Positions 35,183-44,850 of a DNA stretch of 64,000 bases are shown piece after piece. A program made the translations under genes and the position numbers. Location of the stretch: NCBI RefSeq assembly GCF_014645375.1, contig NZ_BMLT01000014.1:36420-100419 (forward strand), read 5' to 3'. The DNA comes from Marinobacterium nitratireducens. GTDB taxonomy: Bacteria > Pseudomonadota > Gammaproteobacteria > Pseudomonadales > Balneatricaceae. The notes beneath the pieces were generated by a model. That model was not told the DNA's origin and ran no database searches. It saw nothing but the letters and a program-made list of their open reading frames with translations. The first letter of the stretch is position 1; every line of letters begins with the position of its first letter.

Positions 35183-36163
35183 ATGGCTGCCGCCATCCGG
35201 GCCTCGGCAACCGCGGCGGCGCTGGCCGCGCTGCTCAGCGGCTGCGGCACCGCCGAGGAACCGACCCAATGGCATGAATACGCCGCCCGGGGCGCCTATA
35301 CCGCCGCCCTGTCCGAGCAGGGCCGCTACGCGCTGATCGGCTCGATCGAGCATGGCGGCAGCCTGTGGGACACCTCGCGCCACACTCGCCTGTACAGCTG
35401 GAACCATCGGCCGGGCGAGTTTTCCATTATCGCCAACGGCGCCTTCTCACCCGATGAAACCTTCGCCGTTACCGCCGGTCTGCAGGAACTGACGCTCTGG
35501 AATCTGATCGACGGCACAGCCGTCGGCTACTGGAGCAGCCCGGCCGAGATTCTCGCGGCAGACCTGGCGGCCAATGCCGATAGCGCCCTGCTGGGACTGG
35601 CCAATCACGAAGCGGTGCTGTTCGATATCAAGAATGGCGGCGTCAGCCGAACCCTGCGTCACGACGCACGGGTCGGCGCCGTAACACTGAGCCGCGACGG
35701 CCGTTTCGCTCTGACCGGCTCCGATGCCTACCGCGCCAGCCTGTGGGATATCAGCAGCGGCGAGCGCCTGCACAGCCTCGAGTTCGGCAATATCGTCGAT
35801 ACCGTGGCACTGTCGCCCGACGCCCGCCTGGCCTTCACCTCCGCCAGCCTCGACAAGGCCCTGATCTGGGACACCCGCAGCGGCGAGGTACTGCAGACGC
35901 TTTCCGACTTCAGCAGCCTTTTTCAGCGTCGCATCAGCTACCTCTGCGCTCGCTTTTCCGCCAACGGTGAGCAGCTGCTCACGGGCAGCGCCTCCGGCAT
36001 GGTCCAGCTCTGGGATGTTGCCAGCGGCAGCGAACTGAAACGCTGGCAGGTGCACAAGCGGGCCGCCTACGGTCCCACCAGCACCGGCGTCTACGCCGTG
36101 GCGTTCGCCGGTGACGGCTACTACGCCATCGGCTCGAACGGCATCATCAATCTGCTGCGGTAA
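35183..36163 (+). CDS. WD40-repeat lipoprotein
   Basis: A lipobox (LLSGC, Cys near residue 20) ends a short signal peptide, so the protein is a lipoprotein. The rest, to residue 326, is a beta-propeller of WD40-like blades marked by GSLWDTSR, LTLWNLID, AVLFDIKN, ASLWDISSG, ALIWDTRSG and VQLWDVASG. Such propellers are binding platforms; no enzyme motif is present. It begins 2 bp after rsd, a pairing that suggests co-expression but not a proven link. Six clear blades suggest a six- or seven-bladed ring. Confidence 0.82.
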   Translation: MAAAIRASATAAALAALLSGCGTAEEPTQWHEYAARGAYTAALSEQGRYALIGSIEHGGSLWDTSRHTRLYSWNHRPGEFSIIANGAFSPDETFAVTAGLQELTLWNLIDGTAVGYWSSPAEILAADLAANADSALLGLANHEAVLFDIKNGGVSRTLRHDARVGAVTLSRDGRFALTGSDAYRASLWDISSGERLHSLEFGNIVDTVALSPDARLAFTSASLDKALIWDTRSGEVLQTLSDFSSLFQRRISYLCARFSANGEQLLTGSASGMVQLWDVASGSELKRWQVHKRAAYGPTSTGVYAVAFAGDGYYAIGSNGIINLLR

Positions 36164-36170
36164 AGTAGCC

Positions 36171-36243
36171 TGTAGGATGGGTCTAGCCGCCAATGGCACA
36201 CAGCTAACGTCTGGAGCGGCCGTCAACGGCGGCGTAACCCATC
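36171..36243. repeat. GGATGGGT-type palindromic repeat, direct orientation
   Basis: The edges TAGGATGGGTCTAGCCGCC and GGCGGCGTAACCCATC match the element at 5223-5294 almost exactly, while the core differs. It starts right after the WD40 gene. Confidence 0.85.
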
Positions 36244-36346
36244 GGCAGCTTCGGCTTCCTCGGTACATCATCATCGCCCCACCAAGGTCTCTACAGCTCC
36301 GAAGACGGTCTGCGCCAACCGCAACCGAAGAGCCTGCGGGAACGAC

Positions 36347-36420
36347 GATGGGTTACGCCGCCCACAGCTTCCTGCCAACTGGCAAGTGAGTACGGACGGG
36401 CGGCTCCACCCATCCTACTA
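36347..36420. repeat. GGATGGGT-type palindromic repeat, inverted orientation
   Basis: The same element in the opposite direction: GATGGGTTACGCCGCC opens and GGCGGCTCCACCCATCCTA closes it. With the previous copy it makes an inverted pair in the 360-bp gap 36164-36524, where no gene was seen. Confidence 0.85.
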
Positions 36421-36479
36421 AGGATAAATTTCCCGCTTAAACGCGAGGAACCGAAATTTTGTCACTCATAAACAAGCGA

Positions 36480-36503
36480 AACCCGCCACGAGGGCGGGTT
36501 TTC
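36480..36503. terminator. Terminator-like hairpin after the FKBP gene
   Basis: AACCCGCC pairs with GGCGGGTT across ACGAG. The T-rich side favours plus-strand use, but its position 22 bp past the FKBP stop suggests that it ends that minus-strand transcript. Confidence 0.6.
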
Positions 36504-36524
36504 GGACTCGGCGGAAGGCGGTGC

Positions 36525-37238
36525 TTATTCGGCGGCTGCGGCTTCCTGCTCCGGATTCACTTCCAGAAGTTCGACTTCAAACACCAGTGTCTCGTTCGGG
36601 CCGATGGCATTGCCCATACCGCCGGGGCCGTAGGCCAGATCCGCCGGAATCACCAGGCGCGCCTTGCCGCCCTCCTTCATCAGCTGCAGACCTTCGGTCC
36701 AGCCCGGGATCACGCCGTTGAGCGGGAAGGACACCGGCTCGCCACGGGCGTAAGAGCTGTCGAATTCGGTTCCGTCGACCAGCTCGCCCTTGTAGTGCAC
36801 CTTGACGGTGTCATCGGCGGTCGGGCTGTCGCCGTCACCAGCGACCAGCTCTTCGTACTGCAGGCCCGACTCGGTTGTGGTGACGCCATCCTTCTTGCCG
36901 TTCTCGTCCTGATAGGCCTTGCCCGTGTCGAGGTTGGTCTGCGCCAGCTCAGCGAACTGCTGACGCTGCTCTTCCATCTTCTGGGTCTGGAAAGCCTGCA
37001 TGATCTGAGCGACCTGCTCCTGATCCAGCAGCGGCTCTTCATCCTTGTACACGGTTTCGACACCCTGACTGAACGACTCGACATCCAGCGAATCGATATC
37101 AGCCTTCAGTTTTTCGCCGAGGATCAGGCCCAGGCTGTAGCTGAGCTTCTTCTCGTCGGTATCCAGATCATCGGCCAGAGCAACAGTCCCTGTGGTCATC
37201 AGCGAAGACAGGGTTATGGCCAGCAACGTTTTTTTCAT
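36525..37238 (-). CDS. FKBP-type peptidyl-prolyl isomerase (FkpA/FklB type)
   Basis: A periplasmic proline isomerase and chaperone. The 237-residue protein has a signal peptide (MKKTLLAITLSSLMTTGTVALA) and an N-terminal helical dimerisation domain (residues about 25-125, starting DEKKLSYSLGLILGE). A C-terminal FKBP domain has VKVHYKGELVDGTEFDSSY, VIPGWTEGLQLM and AYGPGG. The C-terminus ends in Glu/Ala repeats. The ATG at 37238 is clear; the in-frame extension to 37616 overlaps the next gene. The exact orthologue (FkpA or Mip-like) cannot be fixed by eye. Confidence 0.92.
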   Translation of the reverse strand: MKKTLLAITLSSLMTTGTVALADDLDTDEKKLSYSLGLILGEKLKADIDSLDVESFSQGVETVYKDEEPLLDQEQVAQIMQAFQTQKMEEQRQQFAELAQTNLDTGKAYQDENGKKDGVTTTESGLQYEELVAGDGDSPTADDTVKVHYKGELVDGTEFDSSYARGEPVSFPLNGVIPGWTEGLQLMKEGGKARLVIPADLAYGPGGMGNAIGPNETLVFEVELLEVNPEQEAAAAE

Positions 37239-37308
37239 TACAAAAATCCTTGGCGTAAGTGCTTGGTGTCGAGCGTTAGTGATCGATTTAACTCTAAAGT
37301 TCACGTCT

Positions 37309-37830
37309 TTACCACCGTAATGCCGCAGCCGCCGCCCTGTCCACCCCAAGCCGGGCTGCGCAGAGCAGAATTTCCAGATTCCGCTGCAGATCCGCCGTCG
37401 CCGCGACGCCGGTACAGCCGAGATAGAGCGCCGTGTTGCGCAACAGCAGCTCGTCACGCTCGGCGGCGGCATCCGCCTGCCAGCGACTGCCGAGCTCGAA
37501 CAGCCGGGCCAGCTCGACCTGTTCGGCCGCAAGCTCGGCCTGGCGCAGGGCGCGATACACGGCATCCAGCTGGGGCTCTCCGGCCTTGCTCTCACGCACC
37601 CGATAGCGCAGCGCACGCAGCGGAGTCGTCAGCTCCCGCTGCCAGCGTCCGGCCTCCGACGCGTCCAGTTCGGAGGGCCGCAGAAGGCGGCCCTCCGAAG
37701 CCAGCCAGCAGCAGAACAGCAACCGGTTGGTGCCAAGGCCCGATTGCTGCAGGCCCAGGCAGGCCTGTTCGACGCCGGGATGGGCATAGAGTTCAAGCGC
37801 GTAGTGCCAGAGTGGGTTGTCGAGATTCAT
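37309..37830 (-). CDS. TIGR02444 family protein
   Basis: A 173-residue helical cytoplasmic protein. The opening LDNPLWHYALELYAHPGVEQACLGLQ and the following NRLLFCCWLASEGR are typical of the TIGR02444 family, found mostly next to the YheS/Uup-like ABC-F gene in pseudomonads. No function is known. The ATG at 37830 is chosen over one 17 codons upstream because homology-like sequence starts there. It is divergent from the ABC-F gene, which supports the family call. Confidence 0.82.
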   Translation of the reverse strand: MNLDNPLWHYALELYAHPGVEQACLGLQQSGLGTNRLLFCCWLASEGRLLRPSELDASEAGRWQRELTTPLRALRYRVRESKAGEPQLDAVYRALRQAELAAEQVELARLFELGSRWQADAAAERDELLLRNTALYLGCTGVAATADLQRNLEILLCAARLGVDRAAAAALRW

Positions 37831-38070
37831 GGCGTTGCAGCACATTCCTTTCTTGGCGAATCGTACCAGTACGTAGGGCACCTTGAGTGTAACGAAACGT
37901 GCCGCTTGTGGGCACTATCGCCTAACGGTGCGCATCCTGAAGTCGGGATGGCTGGGTGCGACGTTCCACATAGGTTTCGCCCACCGCTCTGCCGACCGAC
38001 ACCAATCGATCTGTACTGCGATCGATATTGCGGGTTCTGGGATTCGGTTGGGGCCGGTGCCAGCCTTACC

Positions 38071-38098
38071 CTTTCACCATTCACCTTTCACCATTCAC
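38071..38098. repeat. Two tandem copies of a 14-bp unit CTTTCACCATTCAC
   Basis: Two perfect copies lie 46 bp before the ABC-F start codon. Each is made of two CACC-type heptamers, related to the heptamer arrays at 2404 and 20227. Confidence 0.85.
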
Positions 38099-38143
38099 CT
38101 GATTCTAGGTTTCCAACGCTGGATTGAGATAGAATCCGCCACC

Positions 38144-40069
38144 ATGATCCAGATACAAGACCTCAGTCTACATCGCGGCGTTCAGCGCCTGCTGCACCAG
38201 GCCAGCCTGACCCTTCATCAGGGTTGGAAGGTCGGTATTATCGGCGCCAATGGCGTCGGCAAATCGAGCCTGTTCAAGCTGATACTCGGCGAACTGCAGC
38301 CCGACGCCGGCGATCTCTCGCTGGCCGGCAATCAGACCATCGCCCACATGGCCCAGGAAGTCACGACGGTCGACCGTCGTGTGCTCGACTACGTGCTCGA
38401 CGGCGATACCCAGTTGCGCGAGATACAGCGCCGGCTCGAAGCTGCGGAGCGCGATCAGCAGCACCACCGTATCGGTGAACTGCACGCCGAACTCGACGCC
38501 ATCGACGGTTACAGCGCCGAAGCCCGCGCCCACCAGTTGCTCGACGGTCTCGGTTTTCGCCCCGGCGACGCCGGGCGGCAGGTACAGGAGCTTTCCGGCG
38601 GCTGGCGCATCCGGCTCAACCTGGCCCGGGCACTGATGTGTCGCTCCGACGTGCTGCTGCTGGACGAGCCGACCAACCACCTCGACCTCGACGCCACCAT
38701 CTGGCTCGAGCAGTGGCTGCGGCAGTATCCGGGCATGCTGCTGCTGATCTCGCACGACCGTGACTTTCTCGATAACGTCGTCGGTCATATCGTGCACATG
38801 CACCGCGAAAAGCTCGACCTCTACAAGGGCAACTACACCGCCTTCGAGCGTGCCCGGGCCGAGCGTCTGGCGCAGCACGAAGTGCAGTTCCAGAAACAAC
38901 AGCAGCGTGTCGCCGAAATCGAGAACTTCGTGCGCCGCTTCCGCGCCAAGGCGACCAAGGCCAAACAGGCACAGAGCCGCCTCAAGGAACTTGAGCGCAT
39001 GGAGCTGATCGCTCCGGCGCATATCGACAGCCCGTTCAGCTTCGGTTTCCGTCCCGCCGACAAGGTCTCCAATCCGCTGCTGACACTGCACAAGGCCGAC
39101 TGCGGCTACGCCGGCAAGACGGTGCTGCAGCAGGTCAGCCTGTCGCTGGCGCCGGGCGACCGCATCGGCCTGCTCGGCCCCAACGGTGCCGGCAAGTCGA
39201 CGCTGATCAAGACGCTGGTCGGCGACCTGCCATTGCAGTCCGGCGAGACCAGGGGCGGCGAGCACCTGCGCGTTGGCTACTTCGCCCAGCACCAGCTCGA
39301 GGCGCTCGACCTGGAAGCCTCGCCGCTACTGCATATCAAGCGTCTGGACGACAAGGCCAGCGAGCAGCAGATCCGCGACTTTCTCGGCAGTTTCGGTTTT
39401 AACGGCGACGACGCACTGGAGCCGGTGAAGCGCTTCTCCGGTGGCGAGAAGGCCCGGGTAGCGCTGGCGCTTATCGCCTGGCAGCGTCCCAACCTGCTGC
39501 TGATGGACGAGCCCACCAACCACCTGGACCTGGAGGTGCGCCACGCCCTGACGCTGGCGCTGCAGAGCTTCGAGGGCGCCCTGATCCTGGTCTCCCACGA
39601 CCGCCACCTGCTGCGCAATACCGTCGACGACTTCCTGCTGGTTGCCAACGGTCTGGTGCAGACGTTCAGCGGCGATCTCGACGACTACCAGAACTGGCTG
39701 GCGGAGCAGCGGCGCCGGCCGGAGCAGGCTGCAACGGAGCAATCCGGGGCCGGCGACAGGAGCGGCACCAGCGCTGCCGACCGCAAGGCCCAGAAGCGGC
39801 TGGAAGCCGAAAACCGCGCCCGCCTGAGGCCATTGCGCCAGGCAGTGGAGAAACTCGAGCAGCAGCTCGACCGGGTCTCGACCGAGCTGGCGGGCGTCGA
39901 GGAACGACTGGCTGACGGCGAACTCTACCAGGAGGCCAACAAGGAGCGCCTCAAGACCCTGCTCGCCCAGCAGGGCGACCTGAAACTCAGGGCCGAGCAG
40001 ATCGAAGGCGAATGGCTGGAGCGCCAGGAGGAACTCGAAGCGCTCGAGCAGGTGCTCCGAGCCGAATGA
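38144..40069 (+). CDS. yheS: ABC-F ATPase YheS
   Basis: A soluble twin-ATPase ABC-F protein that acts on ribosomes rather than transporting. Two nucleotide domains have Walker A GANGVGKSS (near residue 35) and GPNGAGKST (near 347), signatures LSGGWRIRLNLA and FSGGEKARVALA, and Walker B LLLDEPTNHLDL and LLMDEPTNHLDL. The P-site tRNA-interacting linker lies around residues 235-300 (KQQQRVAEIENFVRRFRAKATKAKQAQSR). The charged C-terminal coiled coil (about 570-640) fits the YheS group, as does the length of 641 residues. The ATG at 38144 replaces a longer frame from 37883. Confidence 0.93.
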   Translation: MIQIQDLSLHRGVQRLLHQASLTLHQGWKVGIIGANGVGKSSLFKLILGELQPDAGDLSLAGNQTIAHMAQEVTTVDRRVLDYVLDGDTQLREIQRRLEAAERDQQHHRIGELHAELDAIDGYSAEARAHQLLDGLGFRPGDAGRQVQELSGGWRIRLNLARALMCRSDVLLLDEPTNHLDLDATIWLEQWLRQYPGMLLLISHDRDFLDNVVGHIVHMHREKLDLYKGNYTAFERARAERLAQHEVQFQKQQQRVAEIENFVRRFRAKATKAKQAQSRLKELERMELIAPAHIDSPFSFGFRPADKVSNPLLTLHKADCGYAGKTVLQQVSLSLAPGDRIGLLGPNGAGKSTLIKTLVGDLPLQSGETRGGEHLRVGYFAQHQLEALDLEASPLLHIKRLDDKASEQQIRDFLGSFGFNGDDALEPVKRFSGGEKARVALALIAWQRPNLLLMDEPTNHLDLEVRHALTLALQSFEGALILVSHDRHLLRNTVDDFLLVANGLVQTFSGDLDDYQNWLAEQRRRPEQAATEQSGAGDRSGTSAADRKAQKRLEAENRARLRPLRQAVEKLEQQLDRVSTELAGVEERLADGELYQEANKERLKTLLAQQGDLKLRAEQIEGEWLERQEELEALEQVLRAE

Positions 40070-40150
40070 GTCGCCGCTGCCGCTCAGCAGCACCCCGCAT
40101 CGTCGGAATAAACGCAGGGCACCTTGAGCGCAGCGAAAGGTGCCTCGAAC

Positions 40151-41476
40151 TCAGTCTCGCCGCGCCTTTTCGATCAGCCGTGTCAGTTCATCGAGACTTT
40201 CGCGACGTTCGAGAATGTCAGCCAGCGCTTCCTCGACCTGCTCCGGTACCAGACCCAGCGATCCGATCAGCCCCGCCGGCAAAGGCGTGATGGGACCATC
40301 GCTCAGGCCCTGCTGGCGCAGCAGACAACTGCTCAGTGACACCAGGGCGGCATAGCGCCAGTGTTCCTCGCGGTAATCCGGCTCGCGCTGGCGCCGCACC
40401 CCGACGCAGACCTCGACCGGCAGCGACCAGCCTTCCAGCAGCCAGCTGCCGACCTGCTCCCGGGTTACGTTCAGCACCTGTTTTTCGACATACTCCTGCG
40501 GGAAGTGCGGATTGGCCTCGAGATAACGGGACAGCAGCGAGAAGTGCGGCGGGAACAGCTGCGCCAGGACCAGGTAGCCGAAGTTGTGCAGCAGCCCGGA
40601 CAGGTACGCCAGACCGGGTCTCGGGCGCTCGGCGATGGGCAACTGGCGACAGAGCCGCTCGGCCAGGGTGGCGCAGTACACCGCCTGGCGCCAGTAGTCG
40701 GTCCCGCCGCGCGGGGTATCCTTGGGCAGCGCCAGGGTCTTGCCCATCGCCACCCCCAGCGCCAGGTTGATCACCAGATCGAAACCCAGCACCCGGATGA
40801 CGGCATCCTCGAGGGAGTGCACCTTGCCGGGCGCCGCATAATAGGACGACGCCGCCCAGCTCATCACCTGCGCCGACAGGCTGGGGTCGATTCTGACCAC
40901 CGGCACCAGGGCGTCGACACCGGCATCGGGGTCGGAACGCATCATCAGAAGCTTCTGCGTGGTGGGGGAAAAGGACGGCAGCCCGAAGGTGTCTTCCAGA
41001 CGCTGGCGGATGCGCAGCGCGGTAAACTTTTCCACCGCGCGGTAGATCAGGGTGCGGTCGTCGCCGGACGGCAGACCGGCCTCGATATCGTCACGGGTCA
41101 GCGCCAGGCGGTGCACGCCCAAGCCGCCGTCATCCAGCCAGCCCGCCGGCACACGAAATTCCTGGCCCGAATGCGGCTCGTACAACAGCAGCTCGGGTTC
41201 GTCCGCCAGCGACTGATCGAGCAGCAGCGGCAGCGACAGCAACTGACGCAACCCCTCCTCCTGCTGCAGCGCCTGCTGGCCGAAGAACCGCTCGGCATCC
41301 TGCGCCCGCACCGGCTGCAACTGACGGCCGGTTTCCTTCCAGATGCTGCTTAGATTGAGCAGCCCGGACCAGGGCACCAGCACCAGCGCCTTGCCGTCCG
41401 CGTCGTGCATCAGTACCAGCCGTACCGCCTGCTCCGCGCCCTGCCGTTCGTCGAGAGTATGTACACCGATCGCCAA
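40151..41476 (-). CDS. YbaK-like deacylase and HDOD domain protein
   Basis: Two domains. Residues about 1-150 resemble the YbaK/aminoacyl-tRNA deacylase fold (VRLVLMHDADGKALVLVP, then LPLLLDQSLADEP). Residues about 170-440 are an HDOD domain (LPSFSPTTQKLLMMRSDPDAG, IDPSLSAQVMSWA, YLSGLLHNFGYLVLA). HDOD proteins are signalling modules without the full HD phosphodiesterase site. I choose a TTG at 41476 because AAGGAG lies 8 bases before it; the frame from an ATG at 41617 overlaps spoT. The product has 441 residues. It follows spoT on the same strand. Confidence 0.82.
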   Translation of the reverse strand: MAIGVHTLDERQGAEQAVRLVLMHDADGKALVLVPWSGLLNLSSIWKETGRQLQPVRAQDAERFFGQQALQQEEGLRQLLSLPLLLDQSLADEPELLLYEPHSGQEFRVPAGWLDDGGLGVHRLALTRDDIEAGLPSGDDRTLIYRAVEKFTALRIRQRLEDTFGLPSFSPTTQKLLMMRSDPDAGVDALVPVVRIDPSLSAQVMSWAASSYYAAPGKVHSLEDAVIRVLGFDLVINLALGVAMGKTLALPKDTPRGGTDYWRQAVYCATLAERLCRQLPIAERPRPGLAYLSGLLHNFGYLVLAQLFPPHFSLLSRYLEANPHFPQEYVEKQVLNVTREQVGSWLLEGWSLPVEVCVGVRRQREPDYREEHWRYAALVSLSSCLLRQQGLSDGPITPLPAGLIGSLGLVPEQVEEALADILERRESLDELTRLIEKARRD

Positions 41477-41588
41477 CTCCGTCTCTCCTTCGACCTTTTC
41501 CCTGTAACTATTGAGGTTATCGGCTGCGACAGCATTTCTTGAAGGTCTGATGTATGGTCGCGCAGCGGGAGCCTTGCGTGTGCTGGAG

Positions 41589-43721
41589 CTACTGACGATG
41601 GATGCGGCTGACCGCATTGATGCGTCGCAGGCTCTTCATGACCGACGCCAGGTGCACGCGGTTGTGAACCGAGATATCCAGCGTCACCTGGTTGAGCTGG
41701 CCGTCCTTTTCGCCGCTGTCGATCTTGATGATGTTGGCGCCGCAGGCTGCCACCGTCGTGGCCAGATTGGCAATGATGCCGCGCTGCGACAGCACCTCGA
41801 GCTTGAGCCCGACGCGGAATTCGTCCTCGATGCTCTTCGACCACTCGAGAAAAATACACTTTTCCGGGTCGTCGCGCAGGTAACCGATATTGCGGCAGTC
41901 GGTACGATGAATCACCAGGCCGCGCCCGGTACTGATATGGGCGATGATGGTATCGCCGGGAATCGGGTGGCAGCACTTGGCATAGTGCAGCACCATGCCC
42001 TCGGTACCCTGAATCGCCATGGGCCGGCCGCCGGGACGCCCCGGCGCCTTGTCCTCGCCCTCCTGCGGCAGCTCCGGCTTGAGCCTGCGTGCCACCACGT
42101 ACGCCATGCGGTTGCCCATGCCGACATCCTCGAGCAGGTCGTCGAGGGCTTTCAGCTCCGCTTCCTTGAGCAGCTTGCGCAGCTTCTTGCGTTCGCTCTT
42201 CTCGACCTCCTCCAGGGAGGTGCCATAGTTGCCAAGGAACTGATTGAGCAGGCGCCGGCCCAGGGCGATGGATTCGTGGCGCTGCTGGTTCTTCAGGAAG
42301 TGGCGAATGCTCGAGCGCGCCTTGCCGGTGACGACGAAATTGAGCCAGGCCATGTTCGGCTGGGCGCTCGGGGTGGTAATGATTTCCACCGTCGAGCCGC
42401 TGATCAGCGGCGCCGACAGCGGCGCCAGCCGGCGGTTGATGCGGCAGGAGACGCAGGAGTTGCCGATATCGGTGTGCACCGCATAGGCGAAGTCCACGGC
42501 CGTGGCACCGCGCGGCAACTCGAGGATGCGCCCCTTGGGCGTGAATACGTAAACCTCGTCCGGGAACAGGTCCTTCTTGACGTGCTCGATGAACTCCATC
42601 GAATCGCCGGCATTGCGCTGCATTTCCAGCAGCCCCTGCACCCACTTGCGGGCCCGGTTATAGGAGCCGATGGCGCTGTCCGAGTCGCCGTAAGCCTTGT
42701 AGTGGCTGTGCTCGGCGATACCCTGACTGGCCACCGCATCCATCTCCCGGGTGCGGATCTGCACCTCGATGGTGATGTCGCGGGTTCCGAACAGGTCGGT
42801 ATGCAGCGACTGGTAACCGTTGGCCTTGGGAATGGCGATATAGTCCTTGAAGCGCCCCGGCACCGGCTTGTACAGGTTGTGCACCGCACCGAGAATGCGA
42901 TAGCAGTCGTCGACCTTGTCGGTCACGATGCGAAACGCAAACACATCCATGATTTCGGCGAAGGATTTACGCTGCATGCGCATCTTGCGATAGATGCTAT
43001 AGAGGTGCTTCTCCCGGCCGCTGACGCTGCCGGGCAGCCCTTCCTGCTCGAGCCGGCGCTGAATGGTCTGCTGGATCTCGGCGATGATATCGCGACGCTG
43101 ACCGCGGGCCTTGACCACCGCGCGCCGGATATATCGCGAGCGCATCGGATGGTAGGCCTGGAACGCCAGATCCTCGAGCTCGACCTGCAGGTCGCGCATA
43201 CCCAGACGCGCAGCGATCGGGGCGTAGATATCGAGGGTTTCACGGGCGATGCGCCGCTGCTTCACCGGCGGCATGGCGCCCAGGGTACGCATATTGTGCA
43301 GCCGGTCGGCGAGTTTGACGAGGATCACGCGGATATCCTCGGCCATCGCCAGCACCATTTTCTGGAAGTTTTCCGCCTGAGCCTCGGCCTTGGTCTCGAA
43401 TTCCAGGTGCGTCAGCTTGGAAACGCCATCGACGATATCCGCCACCGCATCGCCGAACTGGGACTCGATGGCATCGTAGTTGATTTCGGTATCTTCGATA
43501 ACGTCGTGCAGCATGGCCGCCATCAGGCTCTGATGGTCCATGTGCATGCCGGCAAGGATTCCGGCCGCCGCCAGCGGATGGGTGACGTAGGGCTCGCCGC
43601 TCTTGCGCCGCTGGCCGTCGTGGGCCTGCTCGGCGTAAAAATAGGCACGACGCACCCTCTGGATCTGCTCCGGATCGAGGTATTCGGTCAGTCGCTTGGA
43701 GAGCGCGTCAATCGTCGGCAT
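41589..43721 (-). CDS. spoT: Bifunctional (p)ppGpp synthase/hydrolase SpoT
   Basis: Controls stringent-response alarmone levels. Domain order: HD hydrolase with MLHDVIEDT near residue 70 and DRLHNMRTL; synthetase with RFKDYIAIPKANGYQSLHT near 300; TGS with DEVYVFTPKGRILELP near 390; then the C-terminal zinc-finger-like CCHPIPGD and ACT domain. An intact hydrolase identifies it as SpoT rather than RelA. The ATG at 43721 with GGAG upstream gives 710 residues. It is third in gmk-rpoZ-spoT. Confidence 0.97.
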   Translation of the reverse strand: MPTIDALSKRLTEYLDPEQIQRVRRAYFYAEQAHDGQRRKSGEPYVTHPLAAAGILAGMHMDHQSLMAAMLHDVIEDTEINYDAIESQFGDAVADIVDGVSKLTHLEFETKAEAQAENFQKMVLAMAEDIRVILVKLADRLHNMRTLGAMPPVKQRRIARETLDIYAPIAARLGMRDLQVELEDLAFQAYHPMRSRYIRRAVVKARGQRRDIIAEIQQTIQRRLEQEGLPGSVSGREKHLYSIYRKMRMQRKSFAEIMDVFAFRIVTDKVDDCYRILGAVHNLYKPVPGRFKDYIAIPKANGYQSLHTDLFGTRDITIEVQIRTREMDAVASQGIAEHSHYKAYGDSDSAIGSYNRARKWVQGLLEMQRNAGDSMEFIEHVKKDLFPDEVYVFTPKGRILELPRGATAVDFAYAVHTDIGNSCVSCRINRRLAPLSAPLISGSTVEIITTPSAQPNMAWLNFVVTGKARSSIRHFLKNQQRHESIALGRRLLNQFLGNYGTSLEEVEKSERKKLRKLLKEAELKALDDLLEDVGMGNRMAYVVARRLKPELPQEGEDKAPGRPGGRPMAIQGTEGMVLHYAKCCHPIPGDTIIAHISTGRGLVIHRTDCRNIGYLRDDPEKCIFLEWSKSIEDEFRVGLKLEVLSQRGIIANLATTVAACGANIIKIDSGEKDGQLNQVTLDISVHNRVHLASVMKSLRRINAVSRIHRQ

Positions 43722-43795
43722 CAAGGCTCCGGCAGTACAGGGTTACCCTCTTGTTTTACCTGAGATGATGCCGTTTCGGAAGGTGTTCCGGAAGA

Positions 43796-44008
43796 TCAGT
43801 CTTCTTCGATATCGTCGAGAACGGTCTTGCTGGTCAGACCTTCGGCGATTTCACGCAGCGCGACGACGGTCGGCTTGTCGTTTTCCCAGTCGACCTTGGC
43901 ATCCTTGCCGCCGACGGCGAGCTGACGCGCACGCTTGGCCGCGACCATCACCAGCTCGAAACGGTTATCGACGTTATCCAGGCAATCTTCAACGGTGACT
44001 CGTGCCAT
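43796..44008 (-). CDS. rpoZ: RNA polymerase omega subunit
   Basis: A small assembly subunit of RNA polymerase that holds the beta-prime chain and forms part of the ppGpp site. The 70-residue protein opens [20 protein letters not shown] and has the invariant AAKRARQL. It is shorter than E. coli omega (91), ending after VLDDIEED, which is common outside enterobacteria. It sits between gmk and spoT. Confidence 0.96.
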   Translation of the reverse strand: MARVTVEDCLDNVDNRFELVMVAAKRARQLAVGGKDAKVDWENDKPTVVALREIAEGLTSKTVLDDIEED

Positions 44009-44112
44009 TTGGGACCTCGAAAAGGCAGTTGCGAAAACAAAAAGACCGGCGATTCTAATCCAATGCCGTCACTCTGGCAAGAGACAGGCAATCTTAGCCC
44101 GTGCTCTCATGG

Positions 44113-44850
<738 letters not shown>

